Assembly (NCBI GenBank): GCA_050258755.1
Contig: JBLMZI010000001.1
Span: forward strand, 1 to 64,000
Reading direction: 5' to 3'
Origin: JBLMZI01 sp050258755
GTDB taxonomy: Bacteria; Bacillota; Syntrophomonadia; Syntrophomonadales; DTU052
DNA length: 64,000 bases
Each line of letters begins with the position of its first letter. Position 1 is the first letter of the stretch. The position numbers were made by a program, and so were the translations under genes. The notes beneath the pieces are model-generated. The model was not told where the DNA came from, ran no database searches, and saw only the letters and a program-made list of their open reading frames with translations. Shown one piece after another: positions 33,031 through 41,130 of the stretch.

Positions 33031-34512
33031 ATGGTACTCGCGCTAAATGACAATGAACTTTTGAAAGTGTTTTCCGGCGAAAAAACAACGAACCGGTATG
33101 AGTTTCTTCAGGAGTTAGAACAAACCAGGGCCTCATACGGGGAATTACCGAAACTGATTCATGCGCTCGAAGACAGCATGGATAACCTTAATAAGGACGA
33201 GTATCTTTCCACCTTGTACGTACTTGCGCTCATAAAGCACGCAGAAGATGCCGGCGGATTAGATGGGAAAGCGCCAGCGCACAAAGCAAAAGAGCATATC
33301 GACTATATGATCGATACGTTTGGAACGACCAGTAACGCTTTGTTGCTTCAAGGTTTATGGCATCGCGATATTCATAAGATCGCCCATGAAGAAATTGATC
33401 GGGAAAAGAGTGCCGCTTTCTTACAAGCGGCCGTTGAAGTTGCGAATACCCCTGAAAACAATCTTGAACTCGCCAAAGCATTAATTAAAATCGGAAGGAA
33501 ACAAGAAGCGAAACCGATTGTAGACCAAATCGTAAACAACGCGATGGGGAATGCCCATTTTGGGATAAGACAGGAAGCCGAAAAGTGGCAGACACATATC
33601 AGCCAGAATACATCAATCGAGATAAGAATACCAAATCCCAAATTTTTGGAAAGAGCGCTCCGCTACGAATGCTCAATCATCAGTATGGGCAGCGATTCGT
33701 GCCCGTATTGTTTGCCTTCAATCGATGACATTGATGAAGCATATGACAAAGTTGCTAAAGCGGGAAGAGAATTCAAACTTGTGACGCCGGTGATTTTTCA
33801 GAAACACTGGCCGATGTTCCTGGAGTACCTCGACCAAGTGGTGAAGAAATTCCCGAATCTGCGACTGGTCATCAATGACTATGGAGTGCTCAATTACCTG
33901 AACGGCATTGGATACGATATGAAAAATGTTTCGGTTGGGCATGTGCTTTCCTACATCTATGAAGAATGCCCATGGTTTAGTTATCTTCTGGACGGTGAAG
34001 GCGACTTTCTGAAGAATTCCGAAGAGATTACGGTGTTCGATACGCCAGGCAATTTAAGCGTGCTCAAAGAGTTTGGCATTGGTGAAGTTGAGACCTGTTT
34101 AATGCCTTTCGCCATTACGTCCTTTTATGGTTTCTGGAAAACGGGATTCAAGGTCAACGCAATGGTGGACATGATTCCGTTTACCTACGGAAGAGCATGC
34201 CACGGCGCCAGGTATTATGAGAAAACTGTGGGCAATGATTGCTTTGAGGTTTGTGACCGGATAACCAAGCTTCGCTATTCACACCGCTGGATCTTCCAGG
34301 AGAAACATATGGAAAAGATCAAAGACGATACCTACGATCGGATCAGCATTATGCATTCCTACGGAAATGTAATTTATTCCAAAACGAATTACATCGGTAC
34401 GGTTGAGGATATCAACAAAACAAATGCGATAACGATCGATATTCGTCATTATACGGACGAGCAATTGGATGCATTGATCTCAAACTACATTCCTTTAACC
34501 CAAGCGGTTTGA
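33031..34512 (+). CDS. UbiV-like U32 protein with an N-terminal helical domain
   Basis: This 493-aa protein has an N-terminal all-helical region of about 200 residues (possibly TPR-like), then a domain resembling UbiV: SCPYCLPS (about 229-236), AGREFKLVTPVIF, LVINDYGVLNYL, NVSVGHVLSYIY and a late cluster GRACHGARYYEKTVGNDCFEVC. These Cys spacings resemble the iron-sulfur ligands of UbiV. UbiU and UbiV act as a heterodimer. Next to a UbiU-like gene this suggests an analogous pair with a new substrate. The helical extension is not found in UbiV as I know it. Confidence 0.72.
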   Translation: MVLALNDNELLKVFSGEKTTNRYEFLQELEQTRASYGELPKLIHALEDSMDNLNKDEYLSTLYVLALIKHAEDAGGLDGKAPAHKAKEHIDYMIDTFGTTSNALLLQGLWHRDIHKIAHEEIDREKSAAFLQAAVEVANTPENNLELAKALIKIGRKQEAKPIVDQIVNNAMGNAHFGIRQEAEKWQTHISQNTSIEIRIPNPKFLERALRYECSIISMGSDSCPYCLPSIDDIDEAYDKVAKAGREFKLVTPVIFQKHWPMFLEYLDQVVKKFPNLRLVINDYGVLNYLNGIGYDMKNVSVGHVLSYIYEECPWFSYLLDGEGDFLKNSEEITVFDTPGNLSVLKEFGIGEVETCLMPFAITSFYGFWKTGFKVNAMVDMIPFTYGRACHGARYYEKTVGNDCFEVCDRITKLRYSHRWIFQEKHMEKIKDDTYDRISIMHSYGNVIYSKTNYIGTVEDINKTNAITIDIRHYTDEQLDALISNYIPLTQAV

Positions 34513-34546
34513 GAGCGAATGACCAGATGGAGAGGAGTTGGGCAAT

Positions 34547-35953
34547 TTGTGGTTGTCGCTGAATAAAGACAAATACGGAGAGTATTTCGAAAACAAGAAC
34601 CGGGAAGTAAGCGGTTTTTATGCTGGATCGTTCCGCAATGACGATATTCAAGCGATTCAGGAAAGAAAACTGAACGAGGTATTGCAGTATGTCATCCGTC
34701 AATCAAAGTACTATTCTCAAAGCTTATCCAAATACAAGGACGTTGAAGTAAAGCTGTCCGATTTAAAAAACCTGCCGTTTACGACCAAGGGTGATTTACA
34801 GGAACAGTTGCAAGATATCATGTGTATCGATTTTGAGAATGCATTTGTGTATTGCGAGACTTCCGGAACAACTGGGAAGGCGGTTCCTTGTCCGAGAAGT
34901 GCCGTGGATAAGATCTTTGTAAATCTGAACTGGACCTACGGTTGGCGGAATCTGCTCGGGACGGAGAAGAAGCATATCATAGGTATTTCCGGGCCGACTG
35001 AGCTATACGGCATGGTTGACACGTTCTCCGATGTGTTTAACAACTTGGGGCACTGTATTGTTAAAATCAATCCGTTTGCCCACCGGTTAAGCTTCGAAAA
35101 AGCGCTGGAAGTTATGAAAGATTTGAAAATGACCGCATTTTGCGGCACGCCCACCGTGTGTATGATGCTTGCAAAGGCTACCAAGATATACGGATACGAT
35201 ATCAAACAGGATTTTGCGCTTGAAAGAATCTTTCTCACCGGAGAGCTCTGTTCAAACGCCATGGCCAAAAACATAAGCCGAATTTGGGGCGCCAAGGCCA
35301 TCAATCACCCGTATGCATCGCAAGAATTATTCTCGATTTCAACCGCATGTCCGAATGATCACCTGCATTTTCTCCCATTGGACTATATTTACGAGGTTGT
35401 GGATTATCAAACAGGGGAATACATCGGTGAAACCGGCGTAGGGGAGCTTGTCATCACCATGCTGGAAAAGGGAGCTAAGCCGTTAATCCGCTTCAAAACG
35501 GGTGATTATGTGAAAGTTGAGCGAGAAACCGGCTGTGCGTTTCCATCCTTAGTTGTTCACCCGTTTGGAAGAGTGAAGGACATTTTGTTGCTCAATGATA
35601 AAGAAGTAACGGCTTTTGAAATAGAAGACTTAATTATCGATGAGCTCGAGAGCTGTTACGGGTACAGTCTATCGATAGATACAGTCAAAGACAAGGATTT
35701 CTTGAATATTGAGCTTGATCTTGAAGACAAGGAAAAACTGACACCGGAAATCAGCGCTAAAATCGTCTCCAAGCTGCAAGAACGGTTTCGTGTTAACGGT
35801 AACTTAACCGTAAAGGAATTAAGCAAGGAAACAACCCTGGGTGCAAACATTGGATGGAAAGCGGCTAGAGTGAAGGATAATCGAGTTCCCATGGACGCGG
35901 AAAAAGCATTGGCTCTTGAGATGGGTAAGAGGAGGGTGATCAAGAGTGAATAA
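34547..35953 (+). CDS. PaaK-like CoA ligase 4 with intact motifs
   Basis: This is the most canonical of the four. It shows LPFTTKGDLQEQL, the P-loop CETSGTTGKAVPCPRS (about residue 103), ASQELFSIS, IRFKTGDYVKV and FGRVKDILLL. Residues typical for ATP and CoA use are all present, so it is likely a working aryl- or acyl-CoA ligase. The TTG at 34547 is preferred over 34538 because of spacing from AGAGGAG. It overlaps the next gene by eight bases. Confidence 0.88.
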   Translation: MWLSLNKDKYGEYFENKNREVSGFYAGSFRNDDIQAIQERKLNEVLQYVIRQSKYYSQSLSKYKDVEVKLSDLKNLPFTTKGDLQEQLQDIMCIDFENAFVYCETSGTTGKAVPCPRSAVDKIFVNLNWTYGWRNLLGTEKKHIIGISGPTELYGMVDTFSDVFNNLGHCIVKINPFAHRLSFEKALEVMKDLKMTAFCGTPTVCMMLAKATKIYGYDIKQDFALERIFLTGELCSNAMAKNISRIWGAKAINHPYASQELFSISTACPNDHLHFLPLDYIYEVVDYQTGEYIGETGVGELVITMLEKGAKPLIRFKTGDYVKVERETGCAFPSLVVHPFGRVKDILLLNDKEVTAFEIEDLIIDELESCYGYSLSIDTVKDKDFLNIELDLEDKEKLTPEISAKIVSKLQERFRVNGNLTVKELSKETTLGANIGWKAARVKDNRVPMDAEKALALEMGKRRVIKSE

Positions 35954-36584
35954 GTGCCTCGATGATTTTACATTGGTTTTTCGAAATAAGGCCGAAGAGT
36001 TTCTCCAAAGTACGAGAGATGTTTCTTTCCGGCTCGGCACCCTGGGGGCGGAAGGAACCACCAGCAGTATGGCTGCAAAGTATATGAAGTCGGTGTTGAC
36101 CGAGAATAATACCTCGGTGGACATCGCTTATTTTGATACCTTCGAGATCGTCCAAAAAAGCCTGTTGTCAGGGGAAATTGAATACGCGCTGGTGCCCAAT
36201 GCGTATGAAGGGGTAACAAATTTCTATTGGGACGCCAGTCTCACGCCGGTTTTTTATTTTATCCACGATACTCCCCGATATGGCATTTATACACTGCCGA
36301 GCATGTATAAGGAGTATTCGGAGCTGCTGGGAAAAGAACACTTGAGAATTGCCGCATGTCCCGCGGTGTATACGTTAATCAACAAATTGCTGCCCGAGAT
36401 TGATATTGATCATTTGGAGATTGTATATGCCCCATCGACTGAGAGTGCGGCGAATCATGTATCAAGGGGTTTATGCGACTTGGGAGTGACCAACGAGACA
36501 TCGGCCAGCAAGTACAATTTATCAAATATTACCGATATTTTTCGGGTTGAAATGTCATGGGTCGTATTTAAGGCTAACAACTGA
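35946..36584 (+). CDS. bacA: BacA-type prephenate decarboxylase
   Basis: This 212-aa protein has the prephenate-dehydratase fold: LGTLGAEGTTSSMAAKYM (about 30-47), AYFDTFEIVQKSL, YALVPNAYEGVTNFYW and NHVSRGLCDLGVTNETSASKYNL. The catalytic TRF of true dehydratases is replaced by MSWVVF near the end, as in the bacilysin enzyme BacA, with which it lines up along its whole length from memory. BacA decarboxylates prephenate without aromatising it, giving dihydro-hydroxyphenylpyruvate. The GTG start has AGGAGGGTGATC upstream and overlaps the ligase gene. Confidence 0.85.
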   Translation: MNKCLDDFTLVFRNKAEEFLQSTRDVSFRLGTLGAEGTTSSMAAKYMKSVLTENNTSVDIAYFDTFEIVQKSLLSGEIEYALVPNAYEGVTNFYWDASLTPVFYFIHDTPRYGIYTLPSMYKEYSELLGKEHLRIAACPAVYTLINKLLPEIDIDHLEIVYAPSTESAANHVSRGLCDLGVTNETSASKYNLSNITDIFRVEMSWVVFKANN

Positions 36585-36596
36585 AGGAAGATGTAA

Positions 36597-37211
36597 ATGA
36601 AAGCATTGGAATTGTCCGTTAGAAAAATCGACTCGATTAAACAAATGTATGTCCTCCATGACCAGAACGAAATCATCATCTCTTTGCTGCCGCCGCTTGC
36701 TGAGCTGAACAGCCACGATCATGCGGCCGGACAGTTCGGCACTAGTTTTATAAACGAGTTTACGTTTTATATTGGCGAACAGGGACATCACGTTACTGGG
36801 GATGTAATTTATGATATCGCAGGCGGAGTATCGCATTCCGCCAGCAGCCCGCACAATGATACGATTGCAACCTTGGATATTAAATATATCGGAGAAAATG
36901 AAAACGCAAGCCGGGCAGACGCCACGGTTGTCAAACTCATTCGCGAAATGATCCAACCGAACCTGTATCGCCAAACATACGAGAACGATGTATTCAAGTT
37001 TCAAAAATATCTGTTCGGTGACTGCACCGCATTGGAATGCGGAAAGGGCGAATACGACTATGTCATGACCGATGCGCCGGGCATCAGGATAATCGGAGAC
37101 ACTGAGACAGACTTGACCGAGTTCTGCATTTACAGATTTGAAAAGGAAAAAGCGTATAGAATAGCCGGTTGTCAGACAAATGCAAGGCTTTTGTGTATTA
37201 CGTTCAAATAA
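36597..37211 (+). CDS. bacB: BacB-type cupin isomerase
   Basis: This 204-aa protein contains a cupin with the metal set His40, His42, Gln46 and His80 in LLPPLAELNSHDHAAGQFG and IAGGVSH. A second, weaker cupin half follows without clear metal ligands. In bacilysin biosynthesis BacB, a bicupin, isomerises the product of BacA. The direct adjacency to the BacA-like gene, 12 bases apart, supports that role. The other bacilysin genes (bacC, D, F, G) are not present, so the final product must differ. Confidence 0.78.
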   Translation: MKALELSVRKIDSIKQMYVLHDQNEIIISLLPPLAELNSHDHAAGQFGTSFINEFTFYIGEQGHHVTGDVIYDIAGGVSHSASSPHNDTIATLDIKYIGENENASRADATVVKLIREMIQPNLYRQTYENDVFKFQKYLFGDCTALECGKGEYDYVMTDAPGIRIIGDTETDLTEFCIYRFEKEKAYRIAGCQTNARLLCITFK

Positions 37212-37231
37212 TGAAAGAGTGAAGTGGCGCA

Positions 37232-38104
37232 ATGATGATGAAAAACATGCTTGATCACCTAGGTATTGATGAAGCCGAAGTAAGCCGCCAGGACAGCACC
37301 GATGACAAACTGTATTCCATTTTTGATTGTTTTAAGGACAAAATCTTCTTTGACAACACAAAAAACTTCCTAAATAAGAGACTGTTTTATGAACCGGGTG
37401 AAACGCTGGAATGGCTGAAGACAGGAAATGGGCTAAATTGTCAGGAAATGATCTTTCTGCTGAAGGAGATTTTGCTGCATTTCGGGATCCAAAGCAAGAT
37501 AGTCCACGGAGACATATACGATTTTGATTTGGGAGTGAAAAAAGACAAATTTCTCTCAATCCTTATTGTGGACATGAGTGCTTATTTTTATCATGTCGAT
37601 ACATTGCATAAGTCGATCTTGAGGGTGGAAAAAGGAAAATCATTACGGAATGAAGATGGTTCACTTGAAATACTGGATACGTTTGAAGACTACTATTTAG
37701 TGAAAAAATATGAGAACGGTATAAACTACTATGCTGAAATGATATTTATGGATATTGATGAACGGTTTCGGATTAGCCGAATGGAAAGGACCTATGGCGA
37801 TTTGTCCACGGTCCCATTCGGGATCATCGCGCCTTTATACTGGGAAGTGAATCCCGAGAGAAAGGTATTTTACAACATTTTATCGGATAAAGTCAGAATC
37901 GTGTACGGGCGAAATGTTTTTGATTTGGATTTACTTGAATGGGATCTGCATGACGTCAGTAATTGGCTTACAAGCGAGCAAAAGCAGGTAGTTAACCGAT
38001 GTATCGCCGAAATCATCGAAAATATCGACGGTTATATGGAAATTGCCCAAAAAGCGATGCCGCAGATTGATTCTAAAGTCACGCGGGAAACGTTCTGTTA
38101 TTAA
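37232..38104 (+). CDS. Possible NAT/transglutaminase-fold acyltransferase
   Basis: The 290-aa protein has no clear family match overall. A segment GNGLNCQEMIFLLKEILLHFGI looks like the Cys-containing helix of arylamine N-acetyltransferases or transglutaminases, followed by SILIVDMSAYFYHVD, where a His and Asp could complete a Cys-His-Asp triad. Such enzymes take an acyl group from CoA or a carrier. It follows bacB by 20 bases. The assignment rests on these short segments only. Confidence 0.45.
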   Translation: MMMKNMLDHLGIDEAEVSRQDSTDDKLYSIFDCFKDKIFFDNTKNFLNKRLFYEPGETLEWLKTGNGLNCQEMIFLLKEILLHFGIQSKIVHGDIYDFDLGVKKDKFLSILIVDMSAYFYHVDTLHKSILRVEKGKSLRNEDGSLEILDTFEDYYLVKKYENGINYYAEMIFMDIDERFRISRMERTYGDLSTVPFGIIAPLYWEVNPERKVFYNILSDKVRIVYGRNVFDLDLLEWDLHDVSNWLTSEQKQVVNRCIAEIIENIDGYMEIAQKAMPQIDSKVTRETFCY

Positions 38105-38149
38105 TCAAAGGTGCCGCTGGCGAGAAGATTTTGAAGAAGGATGTAGCCG

Positions 38150-39313
38150 ATGTACGATTTTACTGAAGACCAAATTGCGGTAGAAAAAGCAGTGAGCCGG
38201 TTTGCGGAAAAGCATATTCGACCCGGCGCCAAAAGCAGAGACAAGAATGCGGAGTATCCATTGGAAATCATGGGTCTGCTCGCGAAACAAGGATACAAAG
38301 GATGTAACATACCGCAGCAGTGGGGCGGCGCGCAGCTTGATCCGGTGTCATCCCTGCTCGTTATTAACCGGATTAGCCGGATTGATTCCGCACTTGGGCA
38401 TATTTTAGAGGTTAACAATTTCGGCTTCTGTGAACCGATTAAGATTTTTGGAACCGAGGAGCAGAAAGAAAAGTATCTGCCCAGGTTCACGTCCGGCGAT
38501 GGAATTGGGGCATTCGCGTACACGGAATCCGGGGGGAGCGATCCGGTGAATGTGCGATTATCAGCGGTCGAAACGGGCGGTGATTATTTGCTTACCGGCA
38601 ACAAAGTAATGGTTACCAGCGCCCGGTATGCGCAGAGTATGCTTGTTGTTGCGCGGACCGCGAGAACCGAAAACCCGTTTTACGGCCTAACCTATTTCGT
38701 CGTTGATATGGACAAGGTCGGGATCTCGATCGGCAAGACTGAGGACACATTGGGACAGCGATCAATCCAGATGTGTGAAGTAAGTTTTGATAAATGCTTG
38801 GTCAGCAAGAATGACATTCTGGGAAACTTAAATGAAGGCTTTAAAGTTCTCATGACTGCGATGAATATCATGAGGGTTTCAGTATCGGCAATGGCGCTTG
38901 GCATTGCCGAAGCTGCTTTGGAAGAGGCGATGAAATATGCAAATGTGCCCTACCGAAACGACAAGCCGCTTTATGAAGTTCCTTCGGTAAAGAACTACTT
39001 GTCCGAAATGGTTGCCAGGATTAATGTTATGAATTTGCTGGTTTATAGCGCAGCTGAATCGATGGGGGAAGACAATTCGGAAAGAAGAATGAGATCTTTG
39101 ACGACCAAGCTGATGGTTTGTGAGTATGCAAAGGATATTTGTGATAAAGCTTTGCAGGTTCACGGAGGATGCGGCTATATTGCCGATTATGATATAGAAA
39201 GGCTGTATCGGGATGTCAGAGGTACGACGATTTTCGGCTTAACCAGTGAGCGGGCGAAGACATCGATCGCGGATATGTACATTAATCATTATCTGGCAAA
39301 TGGGGGTGCGTAA
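38150..39313 (+). CDS. Acyl-CoA dehydrogenase-like flavoprotein
   Basis: This 387-aa protein has the full acyl-CoA dehydrogenase layout, including GAFAYTESGGSDP (flavin and substrate binding), ALQVHGGCGYIADYDIERLYRDVRG split over the end, and family-typical length. The usual catalytic Glu of YEGTSE is missing: the motif reads IFGLTSE. Some subfamilies place the base elsewhere, so activity is still possible, but the reaction may be non-standard. It is translationally coupled to the next gene (TAATG). Confidence 0.88.
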   Translation: MYDFTEDQIAVEKAVSRFAEKHIRPGAKSRDKNAEYPLEIMGLLAKQGYKGCNIPQQWGGAQLDPVSSLLVINRISRIDSALGHILEVNNFGFCEPIKIFGTEEQKEKYLPRFTSGDGIGAFAYTESGGSDPVNVRLSAVETGGDYLLTGNKVMVTSARYAQSMLVVARTARTENPFYGLTYFVVDMDKVGISIGKTEDTLGQRSIQMCEVSFDKCLVSKNDILGNLNEGFKVLMTAMNIMRVSVSAMALGIAEAALEEAMKYANVPYRNDKPLYEVPSVKNYLSEMVARINVMNLLVYSAAESMGEDNSERRMRSLTTKLMVCEYAKDICDKALQVHGGCGYIADYDIERLYRDVRGTTIFGLTSERAKTSIADMYINHYLANGGA

Positions 39314-41028
39314 TGCCTGGCGTAAAAGGCGGAAGGCTAGCAGCCATTGCTTTAAGGCGGCTTGGAATCGATCGGGTTTTTGGCCTGATTGGTTATCAAG
39401 TTACGCATCTATTCGATGGGTGCTACGAGGAAGGGATCGAAATCTTTGACGTCCGGCATGAGCAGGCTGCGGTACATATGGCTGACGGGTGGGCGCAAGT
39501 TACTGGGAAAGTTGCAGTCGCGATTACGATTGGTGGGCCGGGGTTTACCAACGCCATTTCGGCGGTTTTAAAAGCACAGACGTCGAATTCTCCGCTGGTC
39601 GTTATCACCGGAGCGGCTGAACCATCGAAAAAGGACATTGGGGCAATGCAGGAAATTGAGCATTGGAACATGGTGAAGGACTATGTGAAATGGTCGGTTT
39701 CAGTGCCTGCCGTGGAAAGAATCCCGGAATACATCTATAAAGCGGTTCAGTGTGCGGTGAATGGCAAGCCGGGCGTTGTTGTACTGGGAATGCCGGTCAA
39801 TATCCTGAGCGAAACCGTCTTCCCGGAGAACGTTCAATGGCCAAGCGACGAAATCGCTAAGAAAAAGATATTGTTTCCGGATCAAGCCGATGTCGAGCGT
39901 ATGCTAAATTTGCTGCAAAGCTCTCAAAAACCTATCATTCTGGCGGGCAGCGGGGTCTTATACGCCCAAGCGGCACAAGAATTACGAATGTTTGTTGAGA
40001 AGGCGGGGATTCCGGTATACACAATCAATGCCGGAAGGGGCAGTGTTCCCGACGGGCATGAATTATCTTTTGGGCTCGGCAGGCCGTTAGAAGGCGGGCC
40101 GCAGCTATACGGGTTTAAAAACGCTGATGCCGTAATCGTGATGGGATTAAAGCTGAACTTTACGATTGGTTATGGCAAACCGCCGATATTCAGCGATGAT
40201 CAACGGTTCGTTCAAATTGATATTGATCCAGATGAGATTGGCAAAAGCGGCAGATTTATCGATATCGGCATCGCCGGTGATTTGAAAGAAACCTTAGCAT
40301 TGTTATTGAAATCGATCGCGCTGGGGGAATTACCTTCATATCAGGGGTGGGTTAGAGAACTACGTGAAAACGAAACGCAATACTGGATCGATTTTGAAAA
40401 GAAATATGAAACCAATGCGCATAACAAAATCAGTCCAATTACGCTGATTCGGCGAATACAATCTGTTTTGCCGGATGATTTCGTCAGCGTAGTTGATGGT
40501 TCAAATGCGTTGTTCTGGGGACTACTATTATTAAAGTGTACGAGTGTGGGCCACCAACTGATCGGACCCAGCGGAATCCTAGGACCCATGGGAACCGGCT
40601 TGCCGTTAGCGTTAGGAGCCAAGATTGCGAAACCCGAAAAATGCGTCTTGCTGTATACAGGGGACGGATCACTTGGCTTTAATCTAGCTGAGTTGGATAC
40701 GGCGGTAAGACTGGGCATCAAAATCATCATTGTTGTCCATAATGACGGGGCGTGGGGCTTGCCCAAAGATACGCAGAAGCGGCTTTTCGGTAAAAACTAT
40801 GCCGTTGATTTAGGGGTGACAAGGTACGAAAGGATTGTTGAGGGTTTAGGGGGTTACGGTGAGTTTGTAGAGAAAGAAGAAGATATCGCGCCTGCTTTAC
40901 AACGAGCCATCGAAGCGGAAACGATCGCATGTGTTAATGTGGTTATCGATGAGCATGTGATCAGTCCAGGCGCGAAACTGCTGTCGGTCATCGAAACGGA
41001 TAACAGCAAACGGAGTCTTGAGTCATAA
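39313..41028 (+). CDS. ThDP-dependent enzyme of the acetolactate synthase family
   Basis: This 571-aa protein has the three-domain ThDP fold. Glu50 in VRHEQAAVHMADG is the cofactor-activating residue, TIGGPGFTNAISAV and MQEIEHWNMVKDY lie in the N-terminal domain, and GDGSLGFNLAELDTAVRLG with Asn about 478 (VVHND) is the ThDP/Mg motif. The family includes acetolactate synthase, benzaldehyde lyase and oxalyl- or 2-hydroxyacyl-CoA lyases. A decarboxylase or C-C lyase/ligase role on the 2-oxo acid from BacA/BacB is plausible. It is the last gene of the long operon. Confidence 0.88.
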   Translation: MPGVKGGRLAAIALRRLGIDRVFGLIGYQVTHLFDGCYEEGIEIFDVRHEQAAVHMADGWAQVTGKVAVAITIGGPGFTNAISAVLKAQTSNSPLVVITGAAEPSKKDIGAMQEIEHWNMVKDYVKWSVSVPAVERIPEYIYKAVQCAVNGKPGVVVLGMPVNILSETVFPENVQWPSDEIAKKKILFPDQADVERMLNLLQSSQKPIILAGSGVLYAQAAQELRMFVEKAGIPVYTINAGRGSVPDGHELSFGLGRPLEGGPQLYGFKNADAVIVMGLKLNFTIGYGKPPIFSDDQRFVQIDIDPDEIGKSGRFIDIGIAGDLKETLALLLKSIALGELPSYQGWVRELRENETQYWIDFEKKYETNAHNKISPITLIRRIQSVLPDDFVSVVDGSNALFWGLLLLKCTSVGHQLIGPSGILGPMGTGLPLALGAKIAKPEKCVLLYTGDGSLGFNLAELDTAVRLGIKIIIVVHNDGAWGLPKDTQKRLFGKNYAVDLGVTRYERIVEGLGGYGEFVEKEEDIAPALQRAIEAETIACVNVVIDEHVISPGAKLLSVIETDNSKRSLES

Positions 41029-41059
41029 GATTCGGTAAATTCAGGCTCACCGATCATGG

Positions 41060-41088
41060 TTCAATTGAATATACTCTATTGGTATAAT
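41060..41088 (+). promoter_or_regulatory. Candidate promoter of the dapA-like gene
   Basis: A perfect TATAAT (41083-41088) lies 17 bases after a weak TTCAAT -35 (41060-41065), about 43 bases before the start. It implies that the dapA-like gene can be expressed separately from the operon. Confidence 0.5.
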
Positions 41089-41130
41089 GTGATGTAATCC
41101 ACGTATTAAAAAGGAAAGGTGCAGATTGTT

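Noticed and set aside
35946..37211. A complete bacilysin operon
   Set aside because: Only BacA- and BacB-like genes are present. The ligase, dehydrogenase, aminotransferase and reductase genes are missing.
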